From Lineus longissimus (taxonomy: Eukaryota > Nemertea > Pilidiophora > Heteronemertea > Lineidae), in assembly GCF_910592395.1 (NCBI RefSeq), contig NC_088321.1, positions 11,100,001-11,164,000 of the forward strand: a stretch of DNA of 64,000 nucleotides, in the 5' to 3' direction. The notes under the pieces were generated by a model. That model made no database searches. It saw only the letters and a program-made list of their open reading frames with translations, and was not told where the DNA came from. This document shows positions 1-11,060 of this stretch, piece after piece. Position 1 is the stretch's first letter, and every line of letters begins with the position of its first letter. Made by a program: the position numbers and the translations under genes.

Positions 1-678
1 GAGTTATTTCAAGGGTCTCCAGCTTCATTTCGTGGTAACCTCGGTGAAATTCTGACAACAAATCTTCGGTCAGAAAGAAAATGCATTTCCAAACCACATT
101 TCCTTGTTAGAACGATTTTTAAAAGCAACTTACAAGGCAAGCTGCAGACTAGGCTTAGAACACAAGACCGATATATCGGGCAATATTTAGGAATTCCCTA
201 AATCAGAATCAGATCAGGGCGATTTTCAAAACTAGCTTCGAGGTAGCAGGAGTAGTTACAGTTCCAGAGTACTCTATGACACACAGAGCCTGGACAACCA
301 GCTTTCCAGTATTACAGTCTCATATACTGACTGCTCAACAAATTGGCAAGAGCTCCGCTTGTCACCACAAGTCGTAATACTTTGATGAATGAGTAGACCA
401 TTCGCATCGGATGACCAAAAATCGAAGGTTTCCATGATTTGTGTCGACAAAGCGATAGCTGAACAAGCAAATAATTCATCAATCTTTTAAGACGAAAGTT
501 GAATAAGCTTATCATTTCATCAGTCTTCTGAGACTTGAATAAACGAGCAAGATTGCGGCCACTTGTTTTTCAGCGGTAAGTACCAACATTGTATGCGGCC
601 TCATCGGCTCACTAAAAAAACAATGTAGCCGCACTCTCTTTTTGTAAAGTGTACATAATCTTGTACAATAAAAGAATG
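1..678. other. Non-coding stretch, nothing recognised
   Basis: AT-rich sequence with only short chance open frames. I see no exon, repeat array or RNA gene in it. Confidence 0.5.
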
Positions 679-895
679 TACAGGAAGTTCACATTCAAAT
701 TGTTTTCCTCTTAATATTTCCAAGCCCAATTCTAGGCCCACAAAGGAAATAATGAGAAGGTTTGGGTGCGCCTATCCAATAAATGAGGGCATTATAAGAA
801 TTGAGTAAAGTTATTCAGAACCATTCTCCTTTGTGGGCCTAGAATTGGACTTAGAGATATTTGGAGGAAAACCATCCGACTGTGAACTACCTGTA
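679..895. mobile_element. Hairpin MITE flanked by TA (Tc1/mariner-like)
   Basis: Two inverted arms of about 70 bp (681-752 and about 825-893) fold on each other. The outer ends read CAGGAAGTTCACA and, on the other strand, CAGGTAGTTCACA. Both arms then share TTTTCCTC and the block CCAATTCTAGGCCCACAAAG. The dinucleotide TA lies on each side (679-680 and 894-895), which fits the TA target of Tc1/mariner elements. The element is about 213 bp and has no coding capacity. The TA evidence is weak by itself because it is only two bases; the inverted arms are clear. Confidence 0.75.
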
Positions 896-1685
896 TATAA
901 AAAGGGAAGGTGGCTTTGTGGAGTTGATGCTGCGTTCACGTATGATGAGGACCATGAATAGAAACACATTATCCAGATAATTCAGTGCCTTATAATACTG
1001 GAAAAAGCATATACATCATGTATTAAAGGCCAGACGCTGCTGAAGTCACATGAAAAAAGCTAACGAGTTCCAAGGCCCATTCTAAGTTACGGACGAAAGC
1101 TAGTTTATAAGCTCAGCTGATTGAATCTAGATGTCACGTTAAAGTCTAGACATGAGACTGAAATTAGTGCCAATCGTTGCAGGCAAAGGACACTAACATT
1201 AATACTTCCCAGCATGCACCACTAATTCGCCCAATCCGATTCGATCTCTTTTATTTTGTGGCACGTCAGATACTTTCGAACCAAACGCAAATTGAATTGT
1301 AATATCTCATGATTCCATTTACGATTGCACGAAATCGATTCGGAGAATCTTGAAATGATATACTTGTATACCGATATATTCCTGGTGCAAACGTGAACAG
1401 TTTCGATCCACTGTGAGATAGGAGAGACCCTTATTGGCGATTTAGTGCAACTTCGTTTCGCCCAGCTGGCTGCAGCGTGTATATTCCCTTTAATGTGAAT
1501 CAGGTTGAATCATTTGTATGCCCTAGGACCAGGGCCCTAGGCCTGGTGCGCTGAAATGTATGTAGGAGGTACCGCGCCGGGAGACTTCACAAAATGATGA
1601 ATTACCAAGGCGGCGTTGAACAGTGTGTAATGCAGAAGTGATATGATTGGCCAGCCAATTAGTTCTAGTGTTGTAATACGGCTTG
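896..1685. other. Non-coding stretch, nothing recognised
   Basis: No convincing exon or repeat was seen. Only short chance open frames occur. Confidence 0.4.
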
Positions 1686-1790
1686 TCATTGGTCAATTTT
1701 AAGTTTCAAATTTCGAATTTCGAAGTGGAGCTTTGAATTTCGAATTTCGAATCTCGAAATGAGCATTCTGGGGCTTCGTAGGTTACAGGT
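1686..1790 (-). repeat. AAATTCGAAATTC-rich dispersed repeat, copy 1
   Basis: Read on the minus strand this begins CTACGAAGCCCCAGAATG, then CTCATTTCGAGATTC, then runs into repeated ATTCGAAATTC words. The same order (CTACGAAAGCC, CTCATTTCGAGATTC, ATTCGAAATTC words) occurs on the plus strand at 13640-13806. The shared non-periodic leader shows a dispersed element with a short internal period, not two independent simple repeats. Confidence 0.7.
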
Positions 1791-4018
1791 ATATACCAGC
1801 AACGGTAACGCCATAAAACGCGCATAATAAAAATTCATTTCGCTGCAAAACGTACGTTCATGCCTTATTAGCATCTGTGGAAGGTGGATCGTTTTTACGC
1901 CGGCAGTAGTGCAACGCTGTATAAACTAATTGAGCACGACATCACCAATGACTAGTGGATTAATTGGTTAGTTAGGTCTGGTTTTTGCTTGGTTGCTGGG
2001 TAATTGGAGAAGTGGTAAAAAGAGACACACTTTTAGATAATTATTATATTAACCTCCGTGTGCAATGCTCTTGTCATCCAAAAGCAAAACACAGTGCCCC
2101 CGACGAGGCTTGTTATCGAGGTTGGTTGGTCTTCAGATCTATCGGTACACCTGCGCGTAATGTTAAACCAGATCACAATAGCAAGAACGTAAAATAAATG
2201 GCGATTTCGATGATAATTATGGAATCATCTTTATTCACGAAAACAACAAGTTGATTGGTTTTTATGCACTGATAGGTGCTTTAAATGGCAATTTTGATTA
2301 TCCGCAATCACCAATGCACCTCATGGTGAAGTATATTTGCGAGTGGAAATCAGCTAGTCATAAGGTGCTGAGCAACGACAGACAATCCAAGGTACGATTC
2401 GAACATCATATGTACAAGGTGGTACAATGATGGTACCGGTACAAATATTCCCTATGTTTCCACTGGTGTGTACTACCGGCTCTTTTCTACACTGTTTGAG
2501 TTAGTATTGTAGTATTAGGGTTATAACCATACCACTTTACCTTACCTGCGAATAGGAGAAATTGCCAATGAGCAACATAAAAACCTACCAGAAACCAAAT
2601 GCGAACCTGAGCTTTGAAACTCATCCTCTTTGACATGCAACAGTCGCGGAGTTCCACTACAACAACATGACCTGCAGATCAGTCGCATTGGATATGTCGG
2701 CTTAACGATAATTAGCAGAACCATGAAACAAACACTGCAACTATTGTTAACGTTTCTAACGCAAATACCGCAGATCACGTAAAGCAAGCGGTACGAGGTT
2801 AGATGACCTGTTTTGTCATACTATGTTTCAGGCAGTACTCTCCAGAGATACTTGCAGCAAATACGCGGCATAGTAAAAATCTTCATTTATCGACTGATAC
2901 ACACTGTCCCCGTGTGTCGGTTATAATGGGATGGATTAGAACAGTTGGCACGACTGTTTGTAGACGCGCATGCAGATGAAATTCAGTTTTGCCCTCTCAA
3001 CGGAGTCACTTCAAACTCTATCTGCATGAATCATTCTTTCTCTGCATTTTGGTGTTCTACCGTTCTGCTAAATATCATGAACCAGGTCCGATGAAGATAT
3101 CGGGTTTATGAGGCAAGCTAACTCATGTTCAAGTTTGCTATGACGGGATAACGATGAAAATCATTTGAAAATCGAAAGAAAAGGAATGTTGGGGTTAACG
3201 TCAAACAACAATAACATGGCGATATTTTATAAATATAAATAAATACACCGAGCAGAGACGATCGAAAAACCAACTTTAATTTCATGCATGGCCTAGAGCC
3301 TAGGGCAGGCAAACAAAGTACCTACATCTCATTGCATGTACACCGTGTACTAGACTTTTCTGTAAAGACTAATGCATGAATGTATGGATGTATCATGTAC
3401 ATCATACAGTAGTAACAGAGCATGCACTGCACACAACCTGTCAAATTCGCGGGAACATCCATATCCGTATTTGGTATTGAAATGCAAAGTGTGGGCCACG
3501 CGCTTTTAATTACATCACGTGACCTGCAATCGCGGATTGGATAGAACATTGATCCGGATGGCGCCTCTTTTGAAGTATGAAATATCCTCTGAGGGGATAT
3601 ACCTATCTCACAGCATCGTTCAACAGTCAACCATTACCGTTGCCGGGACGTCGTCTCCTAAAGTGAAGATGCTTTTCTGTAAAATTTGAAGAAACTACCG
3701 GGAGAAAGTAGATAATTTAATATGTTCAAGAGCTATTTGTGAGAAGAAAACGGAAACCATATATCAAGCTGTACACTCATAAAATTACCTCCTATGGTTT
3801 AAAATTGACCGAAGAATGTTACAAATATCTTTTGAAGGGAGATGTGTACGCGATAGAGTGTTTTTGAATAAAGTTTTTTTACACTTACACTATCCCGTGT
3901 TGTTCGCCATACCGAACTGAAGGGAAAGCAGAAAGCAATACAAATGACAAGTTCCATTCTCAGAGCAGATCGAAATTGGTCTCTCTGCCAACACATATAT
4001 CCGTTTATACCATGTGGT
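1791..4018. other. Non-coding stretch, nothing recognised
   Basis: Several open frames of 60-100 codons occur on both strands without recognisable motifs or exon borders. I see no repeat with clear boundaries. Confidence 0.4.
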
Positions 4019-4161
4019 CACAGGCGCGTGAAGATACATGATTCGAGACAACATTCAAGCAGCCAATTAGCGATCGATCGACTCTGGCAAAACCTACATC
4101 ATAGAGACATAAATTGGAGGAGATCGATCGACCATGATATCTGTATCTTCACGCACCTGTG
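4019..4161. repeat. Short inverted-repeat element (hairpin)
   Basis: The left arm starts CACAGGCGCGTGAAGATACA and the right arm, read on the other strand, starts CACAGGTGCGTGAAGATACA, with one difference in 20 bases. An inner GATCGATCGA block is also inverted (about 4071-4082 and 4124-4131). The size of about 143 bp suits a MITE, but I could not find a clear target duplication. Confidence 0.6.
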
Positions 4162-4798
4162 CGGATTTACCAATATCCGAAAATGGCGGCTTGTGTTTTT
4201 GGCAGTAGCAGAATTCTAATTCCGAGACTGCACAGGAGTCTTAACAAGTTCAAGAACTTTCTGTTTGTCATTGTAGTAAAGATCATAAGGACAAATAGAA
4301 ATACGACAACAAAAATTAGTTATGCATGAGCGATATCGCGTATGAATGAATTTATTTTGTCTTTGATCAAGCACCGTGGATACGTGTTTAACGTACGGGG
4401 GGAAAGACGTATTGGATCACGATAGTTTTGTGTTCAAATACGGTAATAAGTATTAAATGCAGCAACGTACACATTATTCGACAGTTCCGACAGACTGAAG
4501 TACTGCTTCATGCTAGAAGTGGCTTCTTGAAAGGAAATGCACAGCACTCATTCTCTTGAGAGCATGCACGAATGTTATCTTCCGTTCTGAGTTTTAGAAA
4601 AAAAAATACCACGAAGAAAGCTCTTGAAACGACCGGTCTTAGAGCCTGAGAGCATATCTTTGCAGAAACACCTGATGTATGCCGAGCTCATCCTCACTTT
4701 ACTATTTTCATCAATTTCGGGATTGGTGACAACACTTCCAACAACCGAGGTCGAATTCTTAGCTTGATGAGTTCATCTTGTAAAGATTGTGTATGAAT
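4162..4798. other. Non-coding stretch, nothing recognised
   Basis: AT-rich sequence without exon or repeat signal. Confidence 0.4.
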
Positions 4799-4827
4799 AC
4801 ATGTACATGTACATGTACATGTACATG
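4799..4827. repeat. (ACATGT)n microsatellite
   Basis: About five perfect copies of the palindromic hexamer ACATGT lie next to each other. The word ACATGTA is frequent elsewhere in the window as well. Confidence 0.95.
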
Positions 4828-5053
4828 CATAAACATTTAAAATATCTTAACTTATATTATAGGAATCCTATCGGGATTTTCGACCTGGAAAGTGCTTACA
4901 TATGCAAAGATTGAGTAACACGACTCATACTCGTAGCTGGACGGTAGAACCCCAATATATCACCAACTCTCGATCAATGGATACCCCCCCCCCCTCCCTC
5001 CCCCTACACACATGCCTCCCGACCCCACTTTTATACCTCACGGGAAACCAGCT

Positions 5054-5176
5054 AAGCACTAGGGAGTTTTCGCAAAGCCCCCGAAACGCCCACACGTGAT
5101 TGTTCAACTTCCTGATCACAATTCCAGTTAATGTGACATGCGTTCGCGTTGGCGTTTCGGGGACTTGGCGAAAAAC
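5054..5176. mobile_element. Short MITE-like inverted-repeat element
   Basis: The left arm contains GGGAGTTTTCGCAAAG then CCCCGAAACGCC. The right arm, on the other strand, contains GGGGTTTTTCGCCAAG then CCCCGAAACGCC followed by AACGCGAACGC. The arms are about 35 bp and the whole element about 120 bp. A solitary relative of this end lies at 25497-25550, which supports a dispersed family. No target duplication could be assigned. A short C-tract (4984-4994) lies just upstream. Confidence 0.6.
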
Positions 5177-5544
5177 CCCCTGCTTCACACTCAACGCGCG
5201 AAAGAACAAAATAAGTTGTTCTCTTGACGGCACTCGCTGGAAGATCTGTATGGTGTAGCCCTTCCGCCCAATACCGTCTTCATATCCCTCACAGACTAAT
5301 CTAAGTACGTTCCTGAGACTTGTAAACTACAGACAACAGATACACTAATTATCGCCCAGAGCAGCTAATTATTAGAGGCAGTATCTTTGTGACCTAAACA
5401 TGCAGATATATCTCCGTGGTGGACACAGTGAGCTTTAAGCAAGAACCCACCTTCAGGAACACCGCTCGCCAATTCTTTCCACACAAGAGAAGTCAATCAA
5501 CCACCTTTACCCGACCTCTTATACATGTAGTTAATACAATCATG

Positions 5545-6060
5545 GAAACAGCTTGTAACTATGGATAACTCTTACTGTGTCAGAGATTACAAGGCATCGG
5601 TCGTGTCACTGTAATTACATCGCCACTTTGACATGGACTGTGATCATGGCGGGAACGGCATTTGCAGTAGCTAATTTGAGAGACATTGAAGTGATACATT
5701 TAGGAAAATTGCACTTTCTGCATGGCCTATGTATGTGGAAAGTTTTTGCATCATTTGTTACAGTTAGTGAATACCCTGACTGAAACTGTGAGACAGTCTT
5801 TGATCGGGGATAGACGGCATCAGACTCGCGATGGATTAAAATCATGATGAACTAGCATGTATAGTGTGTTGTGGTTGAGATTACAGGGCACTGGACATGT
5901 CAATGTAATTGCAGTGCCACTGTAACATGGCCTGTACTGAGACACGGATTGTATGCATTTGATCATTCAGCAGGTTTAGACAGCAAAGGAAACTGCTTGC
6001 GGCTATGAATAATTCTTATTGTGGCAGCGATTAAACTGACAATGCATCGGCCATGATTGT
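5545..6060 (+). repeat. Diverged local duplication (three segments)
   Basis: The segment at about 5545-5660 (GGAAACAGCTTG, ACTATGGATAACTCTTA, GGCATCGGTCGTG) returns at about 5984-6056 as GGAAACTGCTTG, GCTATGAATAATTCTTA, TGCATCGGCCATG. Its second half (GAGATTACA, TGTCACTGTAATTACA, GCCACT) returns at about 5877-5935 as GAGATTACA, TGTCAATGTAATTGCA, GCCACT. The copies are clearly related but have many substitutions. No coding function is suggested. Confidence 0.6.
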
Positions 6061-6867
6061 CGTTATCGTTTTCGTTTATCGTTCGAGTTCTTAACCGACC
6101 TAATAACTCCCAAAAAACGGCAACTATGGTAATAGAGAGGTTCAAGTGATGATCTGAGAACGAAAACAAACTGTTGTCAGAAATGCAATGTGGAACGTCC
6201 AGTAAGCGGAGAAAATAACAGTAGAAAACAATCAATTGTACTTGGTGACGTCAAGCGGAGAACAAATTGCCTCGTTCTCATTCTCGGTCTCGGAATTAAC
6301 TCTGAACATATCAATAACTGTCAGGTCGAGATTCGTCTGAGATTACTGCCGACGAAAAAGAATTCTGCAGCTTGCATCTTTGTTCGTTTGGTGCGGGCAG
6401 GCAGTCAGTTTCGCAAACAGCAATTATCCTGTGACAATCAGGAAACTGGCTGCCAGGCTGTTATCTAAGTCTCCTACATCCTGCCTTCCAGGGCTTACCG
6501 CCTCACGTTTGTCAACATAAAGTAGAAGGCGTTTTAGCGTTATTAACGTCTTGGACCAGGCACTTGGGACCAACAGACTTAAAGAAACAAAGATAAAGCA
6601 GTGCCGATAGTCTAGAGTTAGCCTGCGAATTTCGGGTTATAAGCCTAGTGCCCTTCGCCACCATGTCACAGATCTTCCTGATAGTAGTGGTCCAGACTGC
6701 AGTTAATTAAAGGGGAGGCGAGTGTATTGGGAAACCAAAATAACGGGTGATTAATTCATTAACTGGTCGTTTGCTAGAAGATGATTGTTTTCTGATGAGC
6801 GGTGGTGCTGAAACGATAAGTTGGACTGTGGACAGTCGCGGACAAAAACTATTATTATTAGAGGTGA
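6061..6867. other. Non-coding stretch, nothing recognised
   Basis: No exon or bounded repeat was identified between the local duplication and the long inverted-repeat element. Confidence 0.4.
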
Positions 6868-8169
6868 ATGCATGCATACACCCCTAACGGCCAAGTTAGA
6901 AAACACTAACGCCCGTCCGCCATGTTTTGAACGACCGGTCAGCCATGTTTCAAACGCCCTCAGATATGATAGACTACCGGCTGGCCGCAGTGGTGCTACC
7001 GTATTCACCAACAGAGGACTGGATGTGGTGCGTAGATATGAGCATCATATTACAATAGGTGACCATTGCGACCTCGCGCGATCATTGTTTGAAATCGAAT
7101 GCCACCTATTCAGATAGTTCCTCAATACACGCATGGTTTTAATACTAGCAAAGCGGGAAATTGTTTTGCAACTTTAAAACTCGACACTTTGCACTTAAAG
7201 ACGGAGACGATCCTGGGTGATCAATACCTGATCACCTGCTGTCATATATAAGAGTATGAATAAGTCAATCACTGGAACTCATCATGATCAAGCCTGGCCA
7301 TTAATCAATTGTTTAGTGCAAAAAGCGGACATTGACATGTGCAATACATGAGCGACCCGGTAGTTTGTATTCCACAAGCGACGGTGATGATCCTCCTTTG
7401 AAGCCTCGTTGACATCAATGCTTCCTTTGCAGTGATTTTGGAGTCTGAATGGGTTGATCACTTGATCTCCTAAGTCTGGCCATACATCATAGTGTCATGG
7501 CTTAGCTATCAGTTCGTTAATTATGCCAGTTTGATAGCTGACAAGGACGAAAGGATACAACGATAAACGTGGGAGTCCATGACTAAAGTGCTGTCAGGGA
7601 CGATGAAGTGGTGGCTGGGGCTGGTCAGGACACACTATTTACTCGGAACCATCGCCACTTCCCCTTGTTGTAAATAAACATTTTTTTTAGTTTTTATTTC
7701 ACGTACAAGCTTGGCAGAATGGTGTCTTTTGTGCAATTTGTTCCATTTTCAGTTTTAAAGTGGCCTTGAAAATTTGCCCTTTTATGATATTGGCAAAGTG
7801 AATTCATAAGATACATAATCAGATGATGAACGTGACACCCTGTGATGATTATAGGATCACGCAGCTATTTTTCGAGTTTTAAGATTGCCAAACAATTTCC
7901 CGCTTTGCTAGTGGTGTATTGAGGAAACTGTATGATGAGGTGGCATTCGATTTCTAACAATGGTCGCGCGAGGTATAGCAAGATACATGTATATGAATTG
8001 ATGCTCGTATCTGTGCTCCACACCCAGTGCTTTGTTGGTGAATACGGTAGCGCCACTGCGGCCTGCTGGTAGTCTATCATATCTGAGGGCGTTTAACATG
8101 GCTGACCGGTCGTTCAAAACATGGCGGACGGGCGTAAGTGTTTTCTAACTTGGTTTTTATGCATGCATG
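6868..8169. mobile_element. Non-autonomous element with ~300 bp inverted arms
   Basis: The left arm (6868-7185) and right arm (7870-8169) are inverted copies. Both carry, from the outside in, ATGCATGCATA, CAAGTTAGAAAACACT, CCCGTCCGCCATGTTTTGAA, TCAGATATGATAGACTACC, and finally TAGCAAAGCGGGAAATTGTT. About 680 bp of unrelated sequence lies between them. Open frames on the arms are mirror images of each other and do not look like a transposase. The sequence after the arms' GGCCAT..ATGTTTT block returns at 28985-29170. No clean target duplication was found at the outer ends, so the class is unknown; a foldback-type or deleted DNA transposon is likely. Confidence 0.8.
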
Positions 8170-8589
8170 TCAGCTTTAACCATTGTTAACCACAAAAATA
8201 GCTCTATTTACCGCGCTCAAAGACATAGTGTTGAAGGCCGCTACCTAGAGGGCTTTGCTATCACATCACTCTCAACTTATTAATTCTCAAACAAAAACAC
8301 TATCCAATCTGCTGATAGATGTATGTAATAGAAACCCTTAGTTTGTATACTCGACTTTTTCTCAGGAGAGTTAAGTACATCAACTGTGCATAGTATACAA
8401 GATAACGAATAACTAATCGTTATGACTACATTAAATTATCTTAACGAAAGGTATTTTGATATTAACCCGCTGTCTCTCAAGATACTCACTGGCAAGAAGG
8501 TCGCTTAGGAACACACTCTCCTTGACATGACTGCACGGTCTTTTACATAGTTTAGATATAGCCTCATTTCAAAACAGCACGAGATCTCC
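8170..8589. other. Non-coding stretch, nothing recognised
   Basis: AT-rich spacer between the inverted-repeat element and the following degenerate minisatellite. Confidence 0.4.
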
Positions 8590-9365
8590 ATCGTCACAAT
8601 ACCTCGCTCAAAAGAACTGGTATGAAGGCAACTACTCGACGCTGATGCTCTCAAGGAAGCGTGCCGTTGCCATTGATCACTCTCAAGGCAAACTTTCCCC
8701 AAGGTGATTGAGCTGGTTTGTTTTATTTCTGTTTCCCCATTACATGTATATTTCATGTAGGAGAATATTAGCAGTAAAACTCTGTGCACACAACCAAAAA
8801 ATGCTGACATGTGAATCATCACAATCTATAAATAGGCCGTTTGTTTTGGTGCATCCTCTTTCGGAAAAGTCGCTCTTGAACACCATCTAACAAGACATCT
8901 TTGGAGATCAGTTTTTGGTACAGCATCTCTAACAGCGTACTTCGAAATACCCCGCACAACAGAACGCACCCACGGTATCTCGCTCAAAAGTAACTTTACC
9001 TCACTCTACTCGCTGGGACTCTAGGACCTCACTCAAAGCAACTCCCTCAAAGAACCTCGTTCGAAAAACTGCCACACGCTACTACCTCGCTCGACCTGGA
9101 CCTTGCTCGTGAGGACTCCATCATAGAATCTCACTCAAAAGTACTCCCACACAGGACCTTGTGCAAAAGAACTCCCAAAAAGAACCTCGCTCGAAAGAAC
9201 ACATTCCTAACACTGGACTTCACTCAAAAGCACTCCCTCAAAGTACCTTGTTCAAAAGCACTCCCACTCCCTCACTCTCTCGCTCACATGAACTCCCTCA
9301 CAAGACCTCCGATCACTCCAAGAAAATCCCTTACATAACCTCATTGTCAGGACCTCCCTCAAAAG
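8590..9365 (+). repeat. Degenerate minisatellite (CCTCGCTCAAAAGAACTCCC-like unit)
   Basis: Words of the type ACCTCGCTCAAAAGAACTCC recur with a spacing of roughly 25-35 bases, densest at 8990-9340. Variants include CCTCACTCAAAG, CCTCGTTCGAAA, CCTTGTTCAAAAG and ACTCCCTCAAAG. The array explains a 126-codon open frame at 9161-9541, whose protein is rich in Ser, Lys, Pro and His because of the repeat. I do not regard that frame as a gene. Confidence 0.7.
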
Positions 9366-10494
9366 ATTTGGAGCTCAGGCCGAAACTTAACATTGATCTT
9401 GTAAAGGGAACGTACTCTTCCTATCATATCACCCTCAACTCATCAGTTCCCGAGCTAATAGGCGAGCTAATCTTCCTCGAGATAAGAGATTGGTTTTCTC
9501 GCATAAAGACCAGACACTTATTGACTGAAGGGGGAATATAAGGACATAAGCAAATCAAAGGAAATAATGATATCTATCAGCACAATACATTTTATGGAAA
9601 TGAAATACGGGTTTTTTACATTGGCTGTAAGATTCAGGCATGATATATTTGACACAATAACAAAGAGCCGATGAAGAACATGATGATGGGCTGTCAAAGG
9701 AGTAGCCGTGTCAATATGTTTGGACAGTCCTCACATTGCAATATATCGCAGTCGCGGGAGGTTTATTGCCGATGTTGGTTGGTCAACAGGACTGCGATAT
9801 TGCTCAAGTCACTCATGTACATCTGCGCGATCCGTTGAACCTAATAGCGATACCTTAACGGTATATCAAAGAGTTCTTATAAAGAGCGTTTAAGCGATAG
9901 CCAAGAATCTCAATCCATAAAAGCGATTCATGCAGCGATTGTGTACTTAAATGGTCGTTGTGATACTTGCAATATTCAAGTATCACACGGTGCCGCTGAG
10001 CGAAGTATGTATGAAATTGGTCCGAGTAGTGCGCTTACTTTGAGCGCCGACTGGAAACTTATGGACATGTCAGCGATATCCTAACAGTCAATTATCAATT
10101 GATTGATGAAATGTGTTTTGACTGCTCCAGCCGAGTGGTGTTATGAGAAAGAACTAATACCAAAGTGAGGTATGAATTTCTATTTCAAAAGACTTTAGCC
10201 ATACTCCACCGACACATTTCATACAGTGGTGATGTCAACAGTTTTATAACATCGACCGCACTTATATCATATTGAACATGCTTAAGTTTACGATAAGCGC
10301 CCCGCGGAATCAAAATCCTGAAAGACGGGCATTGCCTGGCGAACCCAGGTTCGAAGCACTTCATATTCCTGAATTTCGAGTCCTTCGATAGCGCATCTCA
10401 AACGAAAAGGCCAGGGGCAATCGTGCTCACCGTATATACAGTTGGTGTATGCTGGTTAGGAAACGTGCTATAGTATAACCAAATGGAAATTTCA
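9366..10494. other. Non-coding stretch with one small hairpin
   Basis: An 11-base inverted pair, ATATCGCAGTC (about 9742-9752) and GACTGCGATAT (about 9790-9800), could form a stem. Otherwise nothing is recognised. Confidence 0.4.
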
Positions 10495-11060
10495 TGCCAT
10501 TAACCTCAGTGGCCTTGAAAAGTAGGTCAAATAAAACCCCCGGAAGTTATGTGATGTATCCTTGTACCTATCATATAAATATCATCGAAAAGAAGTCAAT
10601 ACTTGTAATAAGCGAGATATTACACTTTGTTTACCTTTTCGTCTTGACCTCCTGGTGACTAAGTCGATAATCAGATCGGACCAAAATTCGGCGTCAGAGG
10701 TTATCTGACCTAGAGAGTCAGGCATACACAATTTCCAGCTCATAGTTTTAGATGTCCAGAAACCTGTCATAGTTACACTCAAACGGCCAATTTACGCCAT
10801 TTGACCTCTGTGACCTTGAAAAGTAGGTGGTGCTGCATCCTACGACGACAATTTTCTCGAAAACAAGTCACTTATAAGAGAAATATCGCACTTTTCAAAT
10901 TTTTATCTTTTGGCCCCCTGGAGGCCAAGTCGAGAACCAGACCAGACCGAAATTCAGTGTCAGATGTCACCTGACCTGGTGAGTCCTGTGTACAAAGTTT
11001 TAAGTAGAGTGACTCAACCACTCTCTTGATTACATAACAGAGAGTGGCCCGGAACTGGCC
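10495..11060 (+). repeat. Two tandem copies of a ~300 bp repeat with AGGTCA-type half-sites
   Basis: Copy 1 (about 10500-10795) and copy 2 (about 10796-11060) share the same order of blocks: GTGACCTTGAAAAGTAGGT (copy 1 reads TGGCCTTGAAAAGTAGGT), TCGAAAA.AAGTCA, GAGATATT.CACTTT, CCTGGTGACTAAGTCGA or CCTGGAGGCCAAGTCGA, CCGAAATTC or CAAAATTCGG, GTCAGA, TGACCT.GTGAGTC. Minus-strand frames in the two copies encode similar peptides (for example LGQITSDAEF and PGQVTSDTEF), but this simply follows from the DNA similarity. TGACCT and AGGTCA words are the half-sites used by nuclear receptors; function here is only a possibility. Confidence 0.7.

Noticed and set aside
9161-9541. 126-codon open frame on the plus strand
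   Set aside because: The sequence lies in the degenerate CCTCGCTCAAAAG minisatellite, and the repeated Ser/Lys/Pro/His-rich peptide is explained by it.
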